64,000 nt of DNA, from the NCBI GenBank assembly GCA_026545765.1, contig JAIFAC010000303.1, positions 62,001 through 126,000 on the forward strand. Direction: 5' to 3'. The notes below the pieces were generated by a model. The model saw only the letters and a program-made list of their open reading frames with translations, did not search any database and was not told where the DNA came from. Positions 21,655 through 33,871 of this stretch are shown piece after piece (positions within the stretch are counted from its first letter, which is position 1; each line of letters opens with the position of its first letter). The translations under genes and the position numbers were made by a program. This DNA is from Plantago major (Eukaryota; Streptophyta; Magnoliopsida; Lamiales; Plantaginaceae).

Positions 21655-21870
21655 CCCGGGATTGTACGGCTTTTTGCCAGATCATTCCATCCCTTTCATA
21701 GTAGGTGATTCGGATCCCCGGGTCCTAGTATCTTCAACGAGTAGGTTGATTCCGCCATTCTTGTGTGAGTCGTTCTTGAGGGTCCTTCGACTTCAAGGTC
21801 CTTTGGGTCGGACCATAGTTAGGAATGACGAGATTGGGCCACTCGGAAGTGATCTCCCTCGGGTCACCGT

Positions 21871-22100
21871 GCTATTTTTCTTTCTACGGGGCTGTAGTGG
21901 GGGAAGCGGAATAGCTCGCTTTGGGTCGGGGATTTTCCAAACACTTTGTTACTTCAGAAAATCAATTCCAAAAGTTGCCTGTCCCTTCCACTATTTACCA
22001 TTCGCGGAAGTACATCTCGTCGATCGCTGCGTTAGATTTTTCTCCGGTCAGAGTGTGTATTAACAACTTCAGCCCCGGGGGAGCAAACTAGCTCACTGGT
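21871..22100 (+). other. E2 hairpin units behind the second antisense promoter
   Basis: The first unit has outer arms GCTATT (21871) and AATAGC (21910) around TTTTCTTTCTACGGGGCTGT and GGGGGAAGCGG. A second, weaker unit ends with CAGCCCCGGGGGAGC near 22066-22080. The same architecture, with different but still complementary arm sequence, occurs twice in E3 (48688-48890). They may act as RNA structure in the antisense transcript. Confidence 0.5.
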
Positions 22101-22320
22101 TCCAGGAATTACTACACTTATTGCTTCGGAGAATGAAATCTCAGTCGTTTCGCCTTCCACCATTTACCATTTTCTTGTGGTGTGGATGAGCACGAACCAG
22201 AAAGTGGTTGTGGTGGAAGATGCAGATGGTCTGAGAAAACACTTTGATTACGTCTCCGTACCAAAGGTATTCGGATTTAAGCTTATCCATTGTCCGGGGA
22301 TGAAAACATGCTACTCAGAA
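22050..22320 (+). CDS. E2 short antisense reading frame (aORF-b)
   Basis: An open plus-strand frame contains SENEISVVSPSTIYHFLVV followed by NQKVVVVEDADGLRKHF. E3 has the same peptide at 48204-48491 on the minus strand: STIYHFLVV, then NQKVVVVEDADRLR. Codon-level conservation with different intervening residues suggests a coding past. It lies behind its own promoter block. The start codon is not clear and it may be an exon of a longer transcript. I do not recognise the family. Confidence 0.45.
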
Positions 22321-23100
22321 TGAGTCGCTCAGATTTGTTCATTCCTACCATCCGAGTCAGATTACATCAGGATCGGCTTTTGTTGGTACGTCGCATTAGT
22401 CACTTGTTTCCAGAATTGGGGTTCCCGTGAGGGTTCCTCGAGTTACCGGGAAGACGGATCGATGCCGCTGACCATCATAAGCTTGGTCCGGAGAGTGCAT
22501 TCTGTTCTCCGGTTATTCTGCTTCGGAACGCACATGATCGTTGTAAAGGATTCATGGTTCGGACGTCAGAGCTATTCCTAAAAAAGGTCACTCTAACACG
22601 AGGTTGCTTCGATAGGATGCTAATCCTGTTCTGCTAAGAAGCTCAGGCTCGGAATGAAGCCGATTGGTCCGTGGCGGACGGTGGATACCCCTAAAAGAAC
22701 CGTCTCCTTTTATTGTAAAAACGATGTAGAATTTCCTTCTTTTATTTGACTCGGACAGGCATGTCCGAACTTTGTAATTTGTACTTTTGAGAAATACAAG
22801 ATCTTTGTTGTAACGTATCTTTGGCGTTATATCCCTTCATCCGAATCTGGCTGTGTATGCTTTTTCCTCTTCGAAAAGTTGGTTTTCTCAATCATTCGTT
22901 ACACCATTTGGCTCGAATCTCCTTAAAGGGTCCGAGGCAATATGGTTATTTTAAATATAGCACTTCAGATTGGAAAACTAAGTTGTATTGATTTGACGGA
23001 AATTCAAGTACAACCGTGGGCTTCGAGGCCTAAAAAGAAAATGACAAACTTTGACAAATGACGTAGCATTTTTCGTGGAGTAACCCTAAGCATAAAACTT
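22321..23100. other. E2 region between aORF-b and integrase end
   Basis: No supportable gene. GTTGTATTGATTTGACGGAA near 22981 is the block shared with E1 and E3 just behind the integrase end. The rest is moderately GC-rich and without conserved frame. Confidence 0.4.
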
Positions 23101-24240
23101 CTATAGGTTCTTAGCATTCCATGTTCTCTTCAGAGCTCTCCTCTGATCATCTTCTAACTCGAAGCTTCCATTGACTCTAGCCCCAACGACCTTGTAGGGT
23201 CCTTCCCATTTAGGCTTGAGTTTACCGACATTGCTCAGGATATCAACTCTTCGGAGGACTAAGTCTCCTACTAGTATATCCTTGGGAAGAACATGTTTGT
23301 TGTAAGCCCGGGCAGACATAGCTTGATAGCGGAGGATGTTAGCTAGTGCCTTGCTTCTTTTGTCTTCGAGGAGCTCAAGGTCGTAGATCCTTGCGATTTC
23401 ATTTCCAACAGGTTGGTATTGTTGGATTCTTTGGGTTTCCACAGCAATTTCAGAGGGGATGACCGCTTCTGAGCCATAGACTAGTGCAAAGGGTGTCTCC
23501 TGAGTAGAGGTGCGAGCTGTTGTCCGATGTGCCCACAGGACTCCATCGAGATCATCTACCCAGCTGTCTTGAGAAGTTCTCAGCCTTTTTTCCAAAATCT
23601 TAACGATGGTCTTGTTGGTGGCTTCAACTTGACCATTAGATTGAGGGTAGCCAACGGAAGTGAAGCGCTGTTCTATTTAAAAGAATTGGAGCCACTCTTT
23701 CAACTGCCCTCGAAAATTGTGTCTGCTATCTAAACGATGACCCTAGGAAGTTCAAGCGGCATATGATGTTCTTCCAAATGGAGGTTCTTACTGCTCTCGT
23801 GATGGTGGCCACCGCTCGCCTCGACCCATTTGGTGAAGTACTCACCGCGACAATAAGGAACTTCTTTCGCACGTACACGGTAAAGGGGCCAACTATGTCT
23901 ATTCCCATTGATCAACGGACAAGCTATGATTGACGGAATCATAGGGTTGGTCATGCCAGGTATGTCGCATAGTATTGATACCTTCACAAGCACGAGCTTA
24001 AGTCAAGATCCTTATCAATGGTAGCCAATAGCATCCTTGCCTTATGACCTTCTCGAGCTAAGGTTCGTCCCCTGAGTGACTCCTCAACTCCCAAAGTGGA
24101 TTTCTTCCAAAACGGTCTCATACCTCATGGGGTCCAAGGCATCTCATGTGAGCGCCAAAGGAAAGATCTCTTGTAGAGATCCTCTCCCAGATAAAGTACC
24201 GCTGCTCTTCATAGGATCCTTCTTGCTTCTTTAGGGTCGA
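23101..24240 (-). pseudogene. E2 integrase, fossil
   Basis: Integrase inserts the cDNA into the chromosome. A long open minus-strand stretch (23595-23101) shows VLWAHRTTARTSTQETPFAL, YGSEAVIPSEI, NEIARIYDLELLEDKRSKAL and GPYKVVGARVNGSFELEDD. These cover the end of the catalytic core and the C-terminal domain of gypsy integrase. The N-terminal zinc-binding part and early core (about 24240-23600) are decayed, with GIDIVGPFTVYVRKK still readable near 23900. Many breaks. Confidence 0.78.
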
Positions 24241-24568
24241 GGTAGAGAGCCATCTTTAGATAGTGAAATATATCGGCCATCCAAATCCTTTCGTGCCTAG
24301 GAGGAAGAATTGACCATTGGGGTTTACCAGGAAGAATCATGAGAGTCATCGAATGACGCTACCAGGTCTAAAGATCCTGTGGTAGAGGCATACTTGGAAA
24401 GAGCGTCATTCTTCTCGCTCCATTCCTGTGGAATTGTTCCAGTGAATACTTCAAAGTGCTCACTTCTTTCTTGAGGAGCTCCAATTATTTGATCATGTCA
24501 GTCCTTTAGCGTGAAAGACCCGAAAACTAGGACTCTACGAAATGGGAATCAGATAGGCTTTGATCCGC
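24241..24568 (-). other. E2 pol linker between RNase H and integrase, decayed
   Basis: By position this is the end of RNase H and the start of integrase. No frame stays open and no motif is clear. Confidence 0.45.
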
Positions 24569-25926
24569 TTATTTGAAGAGACCTTGCCATTCGGGTAAGT
24601 AGTGCCTCGCACTGGCCTCATTGTTTGTTACCTTAAAGTTGAGGGTGATGGCGATTCCACTGCTCCTGTGGCTTTCAAGGAAAATTCCTATTCCTCCTAG
24701 TCGTCTAGTAGAGGATCCGTCCACTTGTAGTGTCCAACATTCTTTGCCTTCAAGTTTAGCTTCCAATGCGAGAGTAGGAACTTTCCCGTCTTCCTGCTTC
24801 TTGACGGAAGATGCAGGTGTTGAGGTGTTGGTTACTTCATCTAGGAGGAACATGTGTCTCACCCTCAGGGAGTCATCCATGGGTTCCTGATTCTTAGTCC
24901 AGAGTTGGACATTATTTTTGCACATCTCTAGGTTCATTTTCTTTGGTCCTTTCTTCTTCCGGGATAGCCTTCGCCTGAGTGAGCATGACATAGCTCACGT
25001 CCTTTTGTGGACTATTGGTCCCTCCTTCTGTTTCTTCGGGGTAATCTACCAGGAAGTCGGCAAGGACTTGAGCCTTCTTGGCTGACGGAGCTTGGTACCC
25101 GATATCATATTCACTTAATTCGATCGCCCACTTGGATAAACGCCCCAACTGATCTGGCTTGCCAAGGACATGTTTGAGTGGCTCATTGGTGAGGACGACT
25201 ATTCAATGAGATTTGAAGTAAGGCTTCAGTCGCCGGGTAGTGTAGACCAGCGCGAAGGCGAGCTTCTCAATTTTGACATACCTAGCCTCGGCACCAAGGA
25301 GGGCCTTGCTCAAGTAGTAGATCGGCAAGTGGTCGTTCCCTTGTATCCGCACCAATATGGAACTCATGGCCTCAGCTGTAGTTGCTAGGTAGAGGTAAAG
25401 AGGTTCACCTTCTACTGGTTTGGACAAGAGCGGTGGTGAAAGGAGATAGCTCTTAAAGTTATCCAAGGCCTCTTCGCATTCCTTTGTCCACTCGAACTTG
25501 TCTCCTTTCCTTAGAATTTTGAAGAAGGGTAGGTTTTTCTCGGCGGATTTGGAGATGAAACGGCTCAGGGCCATCACCCTTCCAAGGAGCTTCTGCACCT
25601 CATTGATTGTCCTTGGTTGTGGTAGGTCCAAGATTGCCTTTATTTTTTTCTCGGGTTGGCGCGATCCTCTTTCCGTGACTATGTAACCGAGGAACTTTCC
25701 TCCCTTTACACCAAACGTGCACTTCTCGGGTTCAACTTCATTCCGCATTCCTAAGGATGGAAAAGCACCTATTTAGATGCTCTATGTGTTGCTCTTCAGT
25801 CTTGCTCTTTACTAGCATGTCGTCCACCTAAACTTCCATAGTTTTGCCCAACTCTTCTTTGAACATCTTGTTCACCAATCGTTGGTATGTAGCACCAACG
25901 TTCTTAAGGCCGAACGGCATGACTTT
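24569..25926 (-). pseudogene. E2 RNase H and C-terminal RT, fossil
   Basis: RNase H removes the RNA template; RT makes cDNA. RNase H appears as CWTLQVDGSSTRRLGGIGIF with KVTNNEA (24991-24569). The RT thumb and connection (25748-25203) are long and open, with PEKCTFGVKGGKFLGYIVTE, RPRTINEVQ-type helix, LPFFKILRKGDKFEWTKE and DHLPIYYLSKALLGAE. The catalytic VDDMLVKS motif is visible near 25815-25838. The remaining RT start is at 54675 after E3. Some breaks. Confidence 0.78.
25922..25926. repeat. Target site duplication of E3, left copy (ACTTT)
   Basis: ACTTT stands directly before the TG of the E3 5' LTR. It recurs directly after the CA of the 3' LTR at 54675-54679. Confidence 0.85.
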
Positions 25927-26728
25927 TGTTAATACGAAAATATGTCCAATCCGTCATAGGCGCCTTTGGAACGAATCCTAAGGCGTCCCAAGTTGTCTGA
26001 GGATCTGAAACACTATGATACGACCCTAGGCCCCTCAGGTCCGACCCATCCTGGAGGAGAAGGACAGAGAGAGCTTGAACGGTAATAGCTCTGACCCCTC
26101 CAAAGGGTCCGTAACCATGGCAATCTCACAAGCAACCAAGTAACCGCACTAGAGAGTAAGGAGGTCCGAGCCACAAGGTCCGAATTAGAAGAGTCGGACA
26201 AACTTATGGAAGTTCCCCATAGACAACCCAATACAGTTCGGACCAACCTATTCGGACCTTGACCCACAACAGACTATCAAAACCTCTAATGCTCTCACAT
26301 TAATGACTAAACTACCCCTAAAAGCCCAAAGTGGAATGGGGCAAGTGTCATTAATGGGCCATGGGCCTATTTAAGCCTTCGTGGCTCAATCTAGGCCTTA
26401 CACTTGGCATGATCTCGTGGAACCCTCCCAATTGGGGAGAAATCTATATAGGCACACACTCCCATGATAATGGTAAGCAATAATCACTTCCAACCTCGAC
26501 TATCACACGTAGTAGATCTTCGCCTCTCGAGTAAAGTCTAATACCGGTTCGACACTTAGCAAGCCGGGTCCTAACCCCCTTCAAGTCACTTGTCAGTGTT
26601 CTTACCAAGCTCGATCTCGTGCTCTAGCGCTGGGTCTTACTCAAGACGGAGCTCGACTTAAGGTTATCTTGGCCATTACCAAAGGGATAGAATAATCTCT
26701 AAGTGGTCGGGGAACTTTTACCTCAACA
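25927..26728 (+). repeat. E3 5' LTR
   Basis: TGTTAATACGAAAATATGTCC at the start and TTTTACCTCAACA at the end match 53958-54674. A TATA element, TCTATATAGGC at about 26447, fits plus-strand transcription. Confidence 0.88.
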
Positions 26729-26750
26729 TTTTCGCCTCACTGGGAATCTT
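26729..26750 (+). other. E3 primer binding site
   Basis: TTTTCGCCTCACTGGGAATC follows the LTR at once. It is the counterpart of the E1 site (TTTTGGCGTCGTGCTGGGAA), with differences. The tRNA identity is uncertain. Confidence 0.5.
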
Positions 26751-26776
26751 TACAAAAAGTTCTGTTCTCTTCAGTA

Positions 26777-28430
26777 ATGGCAAGAACAAGAAGGTCAGTA
26801 AGAACCAACGCTACCGCGATTGGCACGCCTGCCCCAAGGCAAAGAGGTAGACCTCCCACTCGGAGGGGAAGGGTGGCGAGAACTTCTTCAAGAAACACAA
26901 TGGACTGCCCAAGTGATGGCCACACCGCTAGCCTCTCTTCAGAGGAGGAAAGAGCCGTTTATCCACCAATGAAGACACAGACACTCGGAGTTTAAGGACA
27001 AGTTCCTCCGTCAGGAACACATGGTCCTCCTCCGGGAAGAAACTTCACCCTTCCAAATGGGCGATCATTCGCCCAAGTGAGTTTGGAATGAATGAGAATC
27101 GCTTAGTCTCTTACTCACCACCATTCAAGGGTGCTTTGGATCAAACAATCTTCACCTCCTCAACTCACTCCTCCCTTAGAAATTCCAAGACAAGTCAACT
27201 CACAGAATCAAGGAATGAACATCGCCTAATCCAACAATGGTTAGAGAACCACTAACCGGAGGACCTAAGGAACCTTCTCAATAGAGGGCCGCTTCACGTA
27301 AATGGAGAGAAGTCCGATAATGCCACGAGAAGATGAAGTCGAACTAGCCGATGGGGCTCTACAAAGATGCGCTAAGAGACCACGTGGCGTAAAGCATCTC
27401 GATAGTCCTCGTGATGATCTTCCTCCGATGTGGCCATCAACCCAAGGATTGGCGAGAAGCTAACACGAAAGCGATTTATGTCCAACAAAAGGCCTTGAGA
27501 CTCAAATCGCCACTTTGAGCAAGATGGTGAAGGCACATGAGAAGGTGACTTTAGAGCTCCTAATCCTCTATGTGATGAGATAAGGAGGGAAAGGAAGCGC
27601 CCCGACTCCACTATCCCAACTCTTGAGCACTATTACGGGGATACTTGTCCTGTGGGGCACCTTACTAGATACGAAAGTAAGATGGAGACCAACTACCTGA
27701 ATGACAACATGAAAGCTCTCAACTTTTCCACTACACTCTTTGGAGAGGCAATGGATTGGTGGACCTCTTTGCCCAATGGCTCCATCAAATCTTACGACAT
27801 ATAGCTTCCTCTTCCCGAAAAGGTTTGAGAAAGCAAAGATGAGAAAGAGATCGGTCGAGCACTTGGCAGGAGTAATCCAGAAAGAGCACGAGGACCTTAG
27901 GACCTTCCTTGTCCGTTTCAATGCCGAAGTGCGCCAAGTAGAGCCTCACAGTATCAAAGAACGGGTCCGACACTGTACGCTAACACTTAAAACGATGATC
28001 TCAGAATAAAGCTTTCCAACGAGTAAATCACAACTGGAAAGTACTTGGAAGATATCTCAAGGAGTCCTCAGATGGAGAAGAGTACAGGAGAAATGTCCCA
28101 ATAAGAGCCGGGACCAGAAAGGGAAAAGAGCAAGTAAGACAAGAACCCCTTCCCCGTCCAGGAAAGTTTGAACAAAAGAAGGAACCTAGAGAAAGAAGGA
28201 TGTTCCGCAGGGAGAGAACACCACCAAGAAGATACGCCGAATATACTCGCCTCAATAGACCAAGAGATCCGACATCTTAGCCTCTATTATTGAGAAATAC
28301 ATAGATATACAATGGCCAAAACCTACAAGGAGTAACAAGAAGAACAAAGCTTCAAAGGAATACTATAAGTTTCATAAGCACAAAGGTCATTCGACTGAGG
28401 ATTGTGTCCAGCTGAAAACAGAAATAGAAA
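26777..28430 (+). pseudogene. E3 gag, fossil
   Basis: The start MARTRRSVRTNATAIG is only 48 bp from the LTR. It has a basic Pro/Arg-rich N-terminus (RQRGRPPTRRGRVARTS), then the gag core (about 27570-28010) with DPLCDEIRRERKR, YYGDTCPVGHL, DNMKALNFSTTLFGEAMDW and KEHEDLRTFLVRFNAEV. The end has FHKHKGHSTEDC near 28368-28403, the single Cys/His knuckle-like motif typical of Tat gag. Order and motifs match gag of E1 and E2. Several breaks. Confidence 0.78.
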
Positions 28431-29706
28431 GGTTGATAAGGAGTGGCAAATTGAAGGAACCAATATACGAGGAAGAACCCTCCGCATACCGTAAGAATGA
28501 ACAAAGGAGGGAGGAGCATGGTTCGGAATCTCCAACAGGATCCTTACCGCCACCTCCGACAGAGATCCCACCCCACCATACCCAAAGATACCGTGGGTAT
28601 CACGAAGATATGGAAATGGAAAATCTCCCCTATAGCGGGGTTATCAATGCCATTGCGGGAGGTCCAACTGGAGGAGATAGCCGGAACGCAATGGAAAGAA
28701 CCGCGCAACATTTGAGAAACAACGACAGAACCTATGCTCCACCGGTTCTGAAAGGAACGAATGCCATCACTTTTGATGACAGTGAGATACCCCCACCAAC
28801 GCCCGTGGAGGAGAACTTAAAGATCCTGACGTACCTTTGGTCATTTCTCTAGTCATCGCCACTTACAAAGTCAATAAGGTACTTGTTGATACAGGGAGTT
28901 CCTCCAATGTAATATCTAGGAGAACTGTGGAACAGATGCGCCTGGGTAACGTTCAGTACGGGCGAGTACAAACCTCTTTGGTAGGATTCGGGGGCTCTAT
29001 AGTGCGTCCTATTGGAAGTATACCATTACAAGTCTCTATGGGCGCCTTCCCTACAAGGGTGACTGAGATGATCCTCTTTGTGGGGGTCGACAACACATTC
29101 GACTATAACGTGATCCTGGGTCGCCCAGGACTTAACCAATTCAGAGCAGTCGCTTCTCCCCTACACAACAGGGTAAAGTTCCCAACCCCGAACGGTGTGG
29201 GTGGAGAAGTGGGCAATGTTAGAGAAGCCTGGGAATGCTACATCATGTCAACCAGAGGAGCCACAGTACCCGTTCTTTCGGTCATTAAGAGACCCAAGAG
29301 CCCTCCTCCTGTGGCTCTTACCCCATTAAAGGAAGAAATTGGTGTTGGGTCACTCAAGGAAAAATTCCCCAAGACTGCCAGGATAGAGCCTCATGAAGCC
29401 CTGAAAGAGGTTCAGTTGATTGAGAGGGATTCAGAAAAGGTAACTCGGATCGGAACAGAGATTAGCACGGAAGTAGAGATGAAGCTCATCACATGCCTTC
29501 GAGACCATCACGATATCTTTGCCTGGAGCACCGATGACCTTAAGGGGATAGACCCAAGGATCGCAGTTCATCGCCTGAACATGGATCCGACGGTAAAACA
29601 TATCCGACAAAAGAGGAAGGACTTTGGGCCTGTTGAGGATGCTATCATAGCGGGAGAGGTGGACAAGTTGATGAAAGCAGGACACATCGAGGAAGTCGTG
29701 CACTGA
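28431..29706 (+). CDS. E3 protease and start of RT, long open stretches, fossil
   Basis: An aspartic protease cleaves the polyprotein. A 289-codon open stretch (28837-29706) carries the catalytic VLVDTGSSSNVIS (DTG at 28888), LVGFGG and the closing FDYNVILGRPGLN. It then runs into the RT N-terminal extension with HHDIFAWSTDDLKGIDPRI and NMDPTVKHIRQKRKDFGPV. The preceding stretch (28433-28852) is the gag-protease linker with YSGVINAIAGGPTGG. Domain order is that of gypsy elements (protease, RT, RNase H, integrase). As part of a broken polyprotein it is not expected to act alone. Confidence 0.8.
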
Positions 29707-30819
29707 CGGGTCTCAGAATGGTCCTCGTTGAAAAGGCTCCAGGAAAGTGGAGAAGGTGTAATGACTTCACTAGGCTTAACAAGTTTTGCCCAAGGATCCT
29801 TATCCATTACCTCGCATAGACCACCTGGTTGACTCCACCGCGGGATGTGCACTCCTAAGCTTCATGGATGCATATCAAGGATTCTACCAAATCAGAATGG
29901 CCTAGGAAGACGTTAAGAAAACGGCCTTCTTCGCGGCAGGAGGGGTCTACTGCTTCAAGGTCATGCCATTTGGCCTCAAGAACACAAAGCGCCATATATC
30001 GACTAGTGAATAAGATGTTCAAAGAGGAGTCAAAACCATGGAATTTTACGTGATGATTTGCTAGTAAAAGCAAGACCAAGAGCAACACATCGAGCATCTC
30101 AACATGTGCTTTTCCATCCTTAGGAAATATGGAATGAAGTTAAACCCGTAAAAGTGTACATTTGGTGTAAAGGAGGAAAGTTCCTGCCACATGGTCACGG
30201 AGAGAGGTATCACCAACCCGTAAAAAGATAAAGGCAATCCTAGACTTACCGCAACCAACGACAATCAATGTGGTGCAAAAGCTCGTGGGAAAAGTGATGG
30301 CCTTGAGCCGTTTCATTTCCAAGTCAGCCGAGAAAAACTTACCTTTCTTCAAAATTCAAAGGAAAGTAGACAAGTTCGAGTGGACAAAGGAATGAAGAAG
30401 CCTTCGATAACTTAAAAGCTACCTTCTCGCCACCTCTCTTGTCCAAACCAAGAGAAGGTGAACCTCTCTACCTCTATCTAGCTACTACCGATGAAGCCAT
30501 GAGTTCTCAGATTGCGGATACAAGGAAATGACCACTTGCCGATCTATTACTTGAGCAAGGCCCTCGTGGGTTCCGAGGCCGATATGTCAAAATTGAGAAG
30601 CTCATACCGGTCTACACCGCCTACGATCAAGCCTTACTTCAAATCTCATCGGATCGTGGTCCTCACCAATGAACCACTCAAACATGTCCTAGGCAAACCA
30701 GATCAATCAGGACGCTTATCCAAATGGGCGATCGAGCTAAGTGAATATGATATCGGGTACCAAGCCCCCTCTGCTAAAAAGGCTAAAGTCCTTGTTGACT
30801 TCGCGATTACCCAGAGGAA
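29707..30819 (+). pseudogene. E3 RT core, fossil
   Basis: Collinear with E2's RT (25203-25926 and 54675-55010). Readable pieces include CNDFTRLNKF, LLSFMDAYQGFYQIRMA and FFAAGGVYCFKVMPFGLKN-type segments, and later NDHLPIYYLSKALVGSEAD and KPDQSGRLSKWAIELSEYDI before RNase H. Several breaks. Confidence 0.75.
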
Positions 30820-31818
30820 ATGGAAGAAGGAACCAAAAGCTCACAGGAGGTCGTGAGCTACATCATGCTCACCCAAGGAAAGGATACCCCAGAAGGAGAA
30901 AGGGCAAAAGAGAATGAGCCTGAAGAGATGTTCAGAAGTAACGTTCAGCCCTGGTCCAGATATCAGGAACCTATGGATGACTCCCTGAGGGTGAGACGTA
31001 TGTACCTCCTAGACGAAGTAACCAACACTTCGACACCTGCATCTTCCAACAAGAAGCAGGAAGACAGAAAAGTGCCTACTACTAAATCAGAGAGCAAACT
31101 TGAGAACAAGGAATGTTGGATGTTACAAGTGGATGGATCCGCTACCGGACGAATAGGAGGAATAGGAATCTTTCTTGAAAGCCCTGAGGGGGCCAAGTTG
31201 GAATACGCCATCACCCTCAACTTTAAAGTAACAAACAACGAGGACGAGTATGAGGCACTGCTCACCGGCTTGAGGATGGCAAAAGCTCTTCAAGTAAAAA
31301 GAATCAAAGCTTATACAGACTCCCAACTCAGAACTCCCGCTCGGGTCTTTGTCGCTAAAGGACACAACATGATCAAATACTTAGAACTTCTCAAGAAGGA
31401 GGTGGAGCACTTTGACGTATTCACTCTTGAGCAATTCCACAGGGAATGGAACGAAAAGGCCGACGCCCTTTCCAAGTATGCCTCGGCCTTAGGAGCTCTG
31501 GATACAAGGAGTGTCATCCTGATGACTCTCACGGACTCCTCCCTGGCAAATCTTAATGGACAAGTCTTCCTCTTGAGCACTGAAAGAAGCTGGATGACTG
31601 ACATATTTTACTATCTCAAGGATGGCTCTCTACCTTCAGATCCTAGAGAAGCAAGGAGGATCCTATGCCGAGCCAACAGATACTTCATAATGGGAGAGGA
31701 TCTTTACAAGAGATCTTTCACCCAAGACTCACATGAGATGCGCCGGTCCCGTGGAGGCAAAGATCATATGGAGGAAATTCATGCAGAAGTTGCGGAGTCA
31801 CTCCGGGATGAACTTTAG
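30820..31818 (+). CDS. E3 RNase H, long open stretch, fossil
   Basis: The 332-codon stretch contains the RT-RNase H linker (YIMLTQGKDTPEGERAKENE) and the RNase H fold. MLQVDGSATGRIGGIGIFLE holds the first catalytic Asp, NNEDEYEALLTGLRMA the Glu, YTDSQL the second Asp, and EKADALSKYASALG the last Asp helix. It ends in the integrase-side linker with RANRYFIMGEDLYKRSF. All four acidic positions can be seen. It is the best-preserved enzyme domain among the Tat-like copies. Confidence 0.82.
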   Translation: MEEGTKSSQEVVSYIMLTQGKDTPEGERAKENEPEEMFRSNVQPWSRYQEPMDDSLRVRRMYLLDEVTNTSTPASSNKKQEDRKVPTTKSESKLENKECWMLQVDGSATGRIGGIGIFLESPEGAKLEYAITLNFKVTNNEDEYEALLTGLRMAKALQVKRIKAYTDSQLRTPARVFVAKGHNMIKYLELLKKEVEHFDVFTLEQFHREWNEKADALSKYASALGALDTRSVILMTLTDSSLANLNGQVFLLSTERSWMTDIFYYLKDGSLPSDPREARRILCRANRYFIMGEDLYKRSFTQDSHEMRRSRGGKDHMEEIHAEVAESLRDEL

Positions 31819-32458
31819 CTCAAGATCATAAGGCAAGGATACTATCGCCTACCATTGATACAGATGTCGCAACTTCGTGCGCTCAGAAGATCGCCAATAC
31901 TATGCCAACATACCACATCGTCACCAACCCTATGATTCCGCTAATCATAGCATGCCCATTTGATCAATGGGGAATAGACATAGTTGGTCCTTTCCATGCG
32001 GAACTCATCGTAAAAGTTCCCGATCGTGGCAAAGGGAATATTTCACCAAACGGGTCGAGGCGTAAGGCGCCCACCATCACCGAAAGCGTAGTACGGACGC
32101 TCATCCGAAGAACATCATCCGCCGCCGACTTCTCGAGAGTACTAGTCTCGACAACGGGCTGGCCCGGTAAGACTGAAAGAATTGCTCCAGTCTTGCAAAA
32201 TAGAACAACGCTGCACTTCCGTTGTATATCCCCAAGCCAATGGTCAAGTAGAAGCCGCCAACAAGACCATCTCAAGATTTTGGACAAAAGGTTGAGGACT
32301 TCCCAAGACAATAAGCATATGATCTCGACGCAGCCCCTAGGCACACAGATTTACAACTCGGACTTCCACACAGAGACGCCTTCTCCCTTGTTCACGGATC
32401 CGAGGCCATCCCCTCGGATGTAGTAGTGGAAACCCAAAGGATCCAGCAATAGAACCCA
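31819..32458 (+). pseudogene. E3 integrase, first part, fossil
   Basis: Starts with the zinc-binding region (weakly readable around 31820-31900). It continues with NPMIPLIIACPFDQWGIDIVGP, the first catalytic Asp segment, and with ISPSQWSSRSRQQDH-type core remains. It is cut by C1 at the ACCCA target. The last part is at 47507-47829. Many breaks. Confidence 0.7.
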
Positions 32459-33871
32459 TGTTGGTCCAGATAACGACAAGTAAAAGACTAGGGGGGGGGG
32501 GGAATAGTCTTTTAAAACTTTTGTCGATAAACACAGTTTCTCAGAAACTTGGGGGGTTTCTGATACATAAATTCAGAGCGCGGAAGACTTTAAGATAGGT
32601 AAGTGTAGAAACAATAAGTATGTGTGTGTGTGTTTTGCTGAAATGTAAATACAAAAAGGTAAATGACACAACAAATATAGTGGTATCTGGAGGTGGCGTA
32701 ATCCTCCAACTAATCCACTTCGGTCTTTCTGAGACCTAGAATTCACTAGAACAGATAATTGAGTTCACCTTACAATAATCCTATTCTAAGATTCTCAAAC
32801 AAATGGTTTCCAACTAAATGTCCCCCCTGAGTTATTCCCCAGCTCCTAGAGCTAAGTACTTCCTCTACTCAGATAACCTTGGTGTTATTCCCTGATTTCC
32901 CAAATCAAGTACTTCCTCTACTCCACGCCTTCATGGTGTTGGTTATAAGGTTTTCTCAGAAAGGCTTCTCGTATAACTTTTCAGTTATGTTTTCAAAGAG
33001 CAAACAGAACGAGACTACTTAATACACTTGTTCAGTGGATGGCAGTCTGCTCTTTACTGACCCAAGTAATTGATGTCCGTTCTGGAGAATGAGCTTCAGA
33101 AAGGGTATCTGATAGTTCAACTCTTTCACGAATAACAATCTCTTGTTAAGGTTCAGGACAACTTAGAACTACTAGTGATTCTTCAAGCAAATGTAAAGCT
33201 TTCGTAAAGGGTAGTAGAGTGCTTGAGAGAATACTTTGCTTGATGGTAATTTTGCAAGATAGAGCGCTCTAAGGTATGTTCTTCAAGCATCTAAGTGTGT
33301 GATATATATAGATAAATTTGAGAGGCGTCAATTATATCCGCAGTTTCCATCAAATTATATCCGCTTATATCTTGAACTATGTACCGTAAGTCACTATCTC
33401 ATTTTTCGTAGAGGATCGCTATAAAGATTTCGCCGATGCATTTAATGCATAGTAATCGCTCATTGTCCTATAGTCTCAACGGATACATGAGCCTTCGATG
33501 GCTTGCATGCTCCATACTCATGATGTCATATGTCCAGAATCATATTTCGAAAGTAAGTTAATATACTTAAGAAAGGATTAAGGACATAGTCTTTCTGAGT
33601 TAGACTAAACCTTTGTGTCTTTATAAACCTTGTGCAATCTTCAGTCTTCTAATCTTCAGAAAAGCTCCATTACTAGGATTGATCTTCATGGTCTTCTTGA
33701 AATAAAAAATTACACTCAGAGACCTATAATCCTAATACAAGATTTACTAGACTAATCATACTCAGTGATTTCCTCTTTTACAATGTTCAAGTGAACCAAG
33801 AGTACTTAATCACCTTTCTGGCTAAGATAAGAACATGTGATGAGTGATCAAAATACTAACAGATCCTAACA
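32459..33871 (-). repeat. C1 3' LTR
   Basis: Starts TGTTGGTCCAGATAACG and ends GATCCTAACA on the plus strand, with length 1,413 bp. It pairs with 46126-47501. It holds a TATATATA box near 33303 for minus-strand transcription. An inverted repeat around a run of G (AGTAAAAGACTAG, G run, AATAGTCTTTTAAAAC) lies near its U5 end. Confidence 0.88.

Noticed and set aside
21617-22063. A 148-codon plus-strand frame overlapping the second promoter of E2.
   Set aside because: It begins inside the promoter block before the TATA box and has no counterpart frame in E1 or E3, so it is probably chance.
15989-26728. Pairing the LTR at 15989-16812 with that at 25927-26728 as the two ends of one 10.7-kb element.
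   Set aside because: They are inverted to each other. The second has its true partner at 53958-54674 with an ACTTT duplication, and E2 pol continues at 54675.
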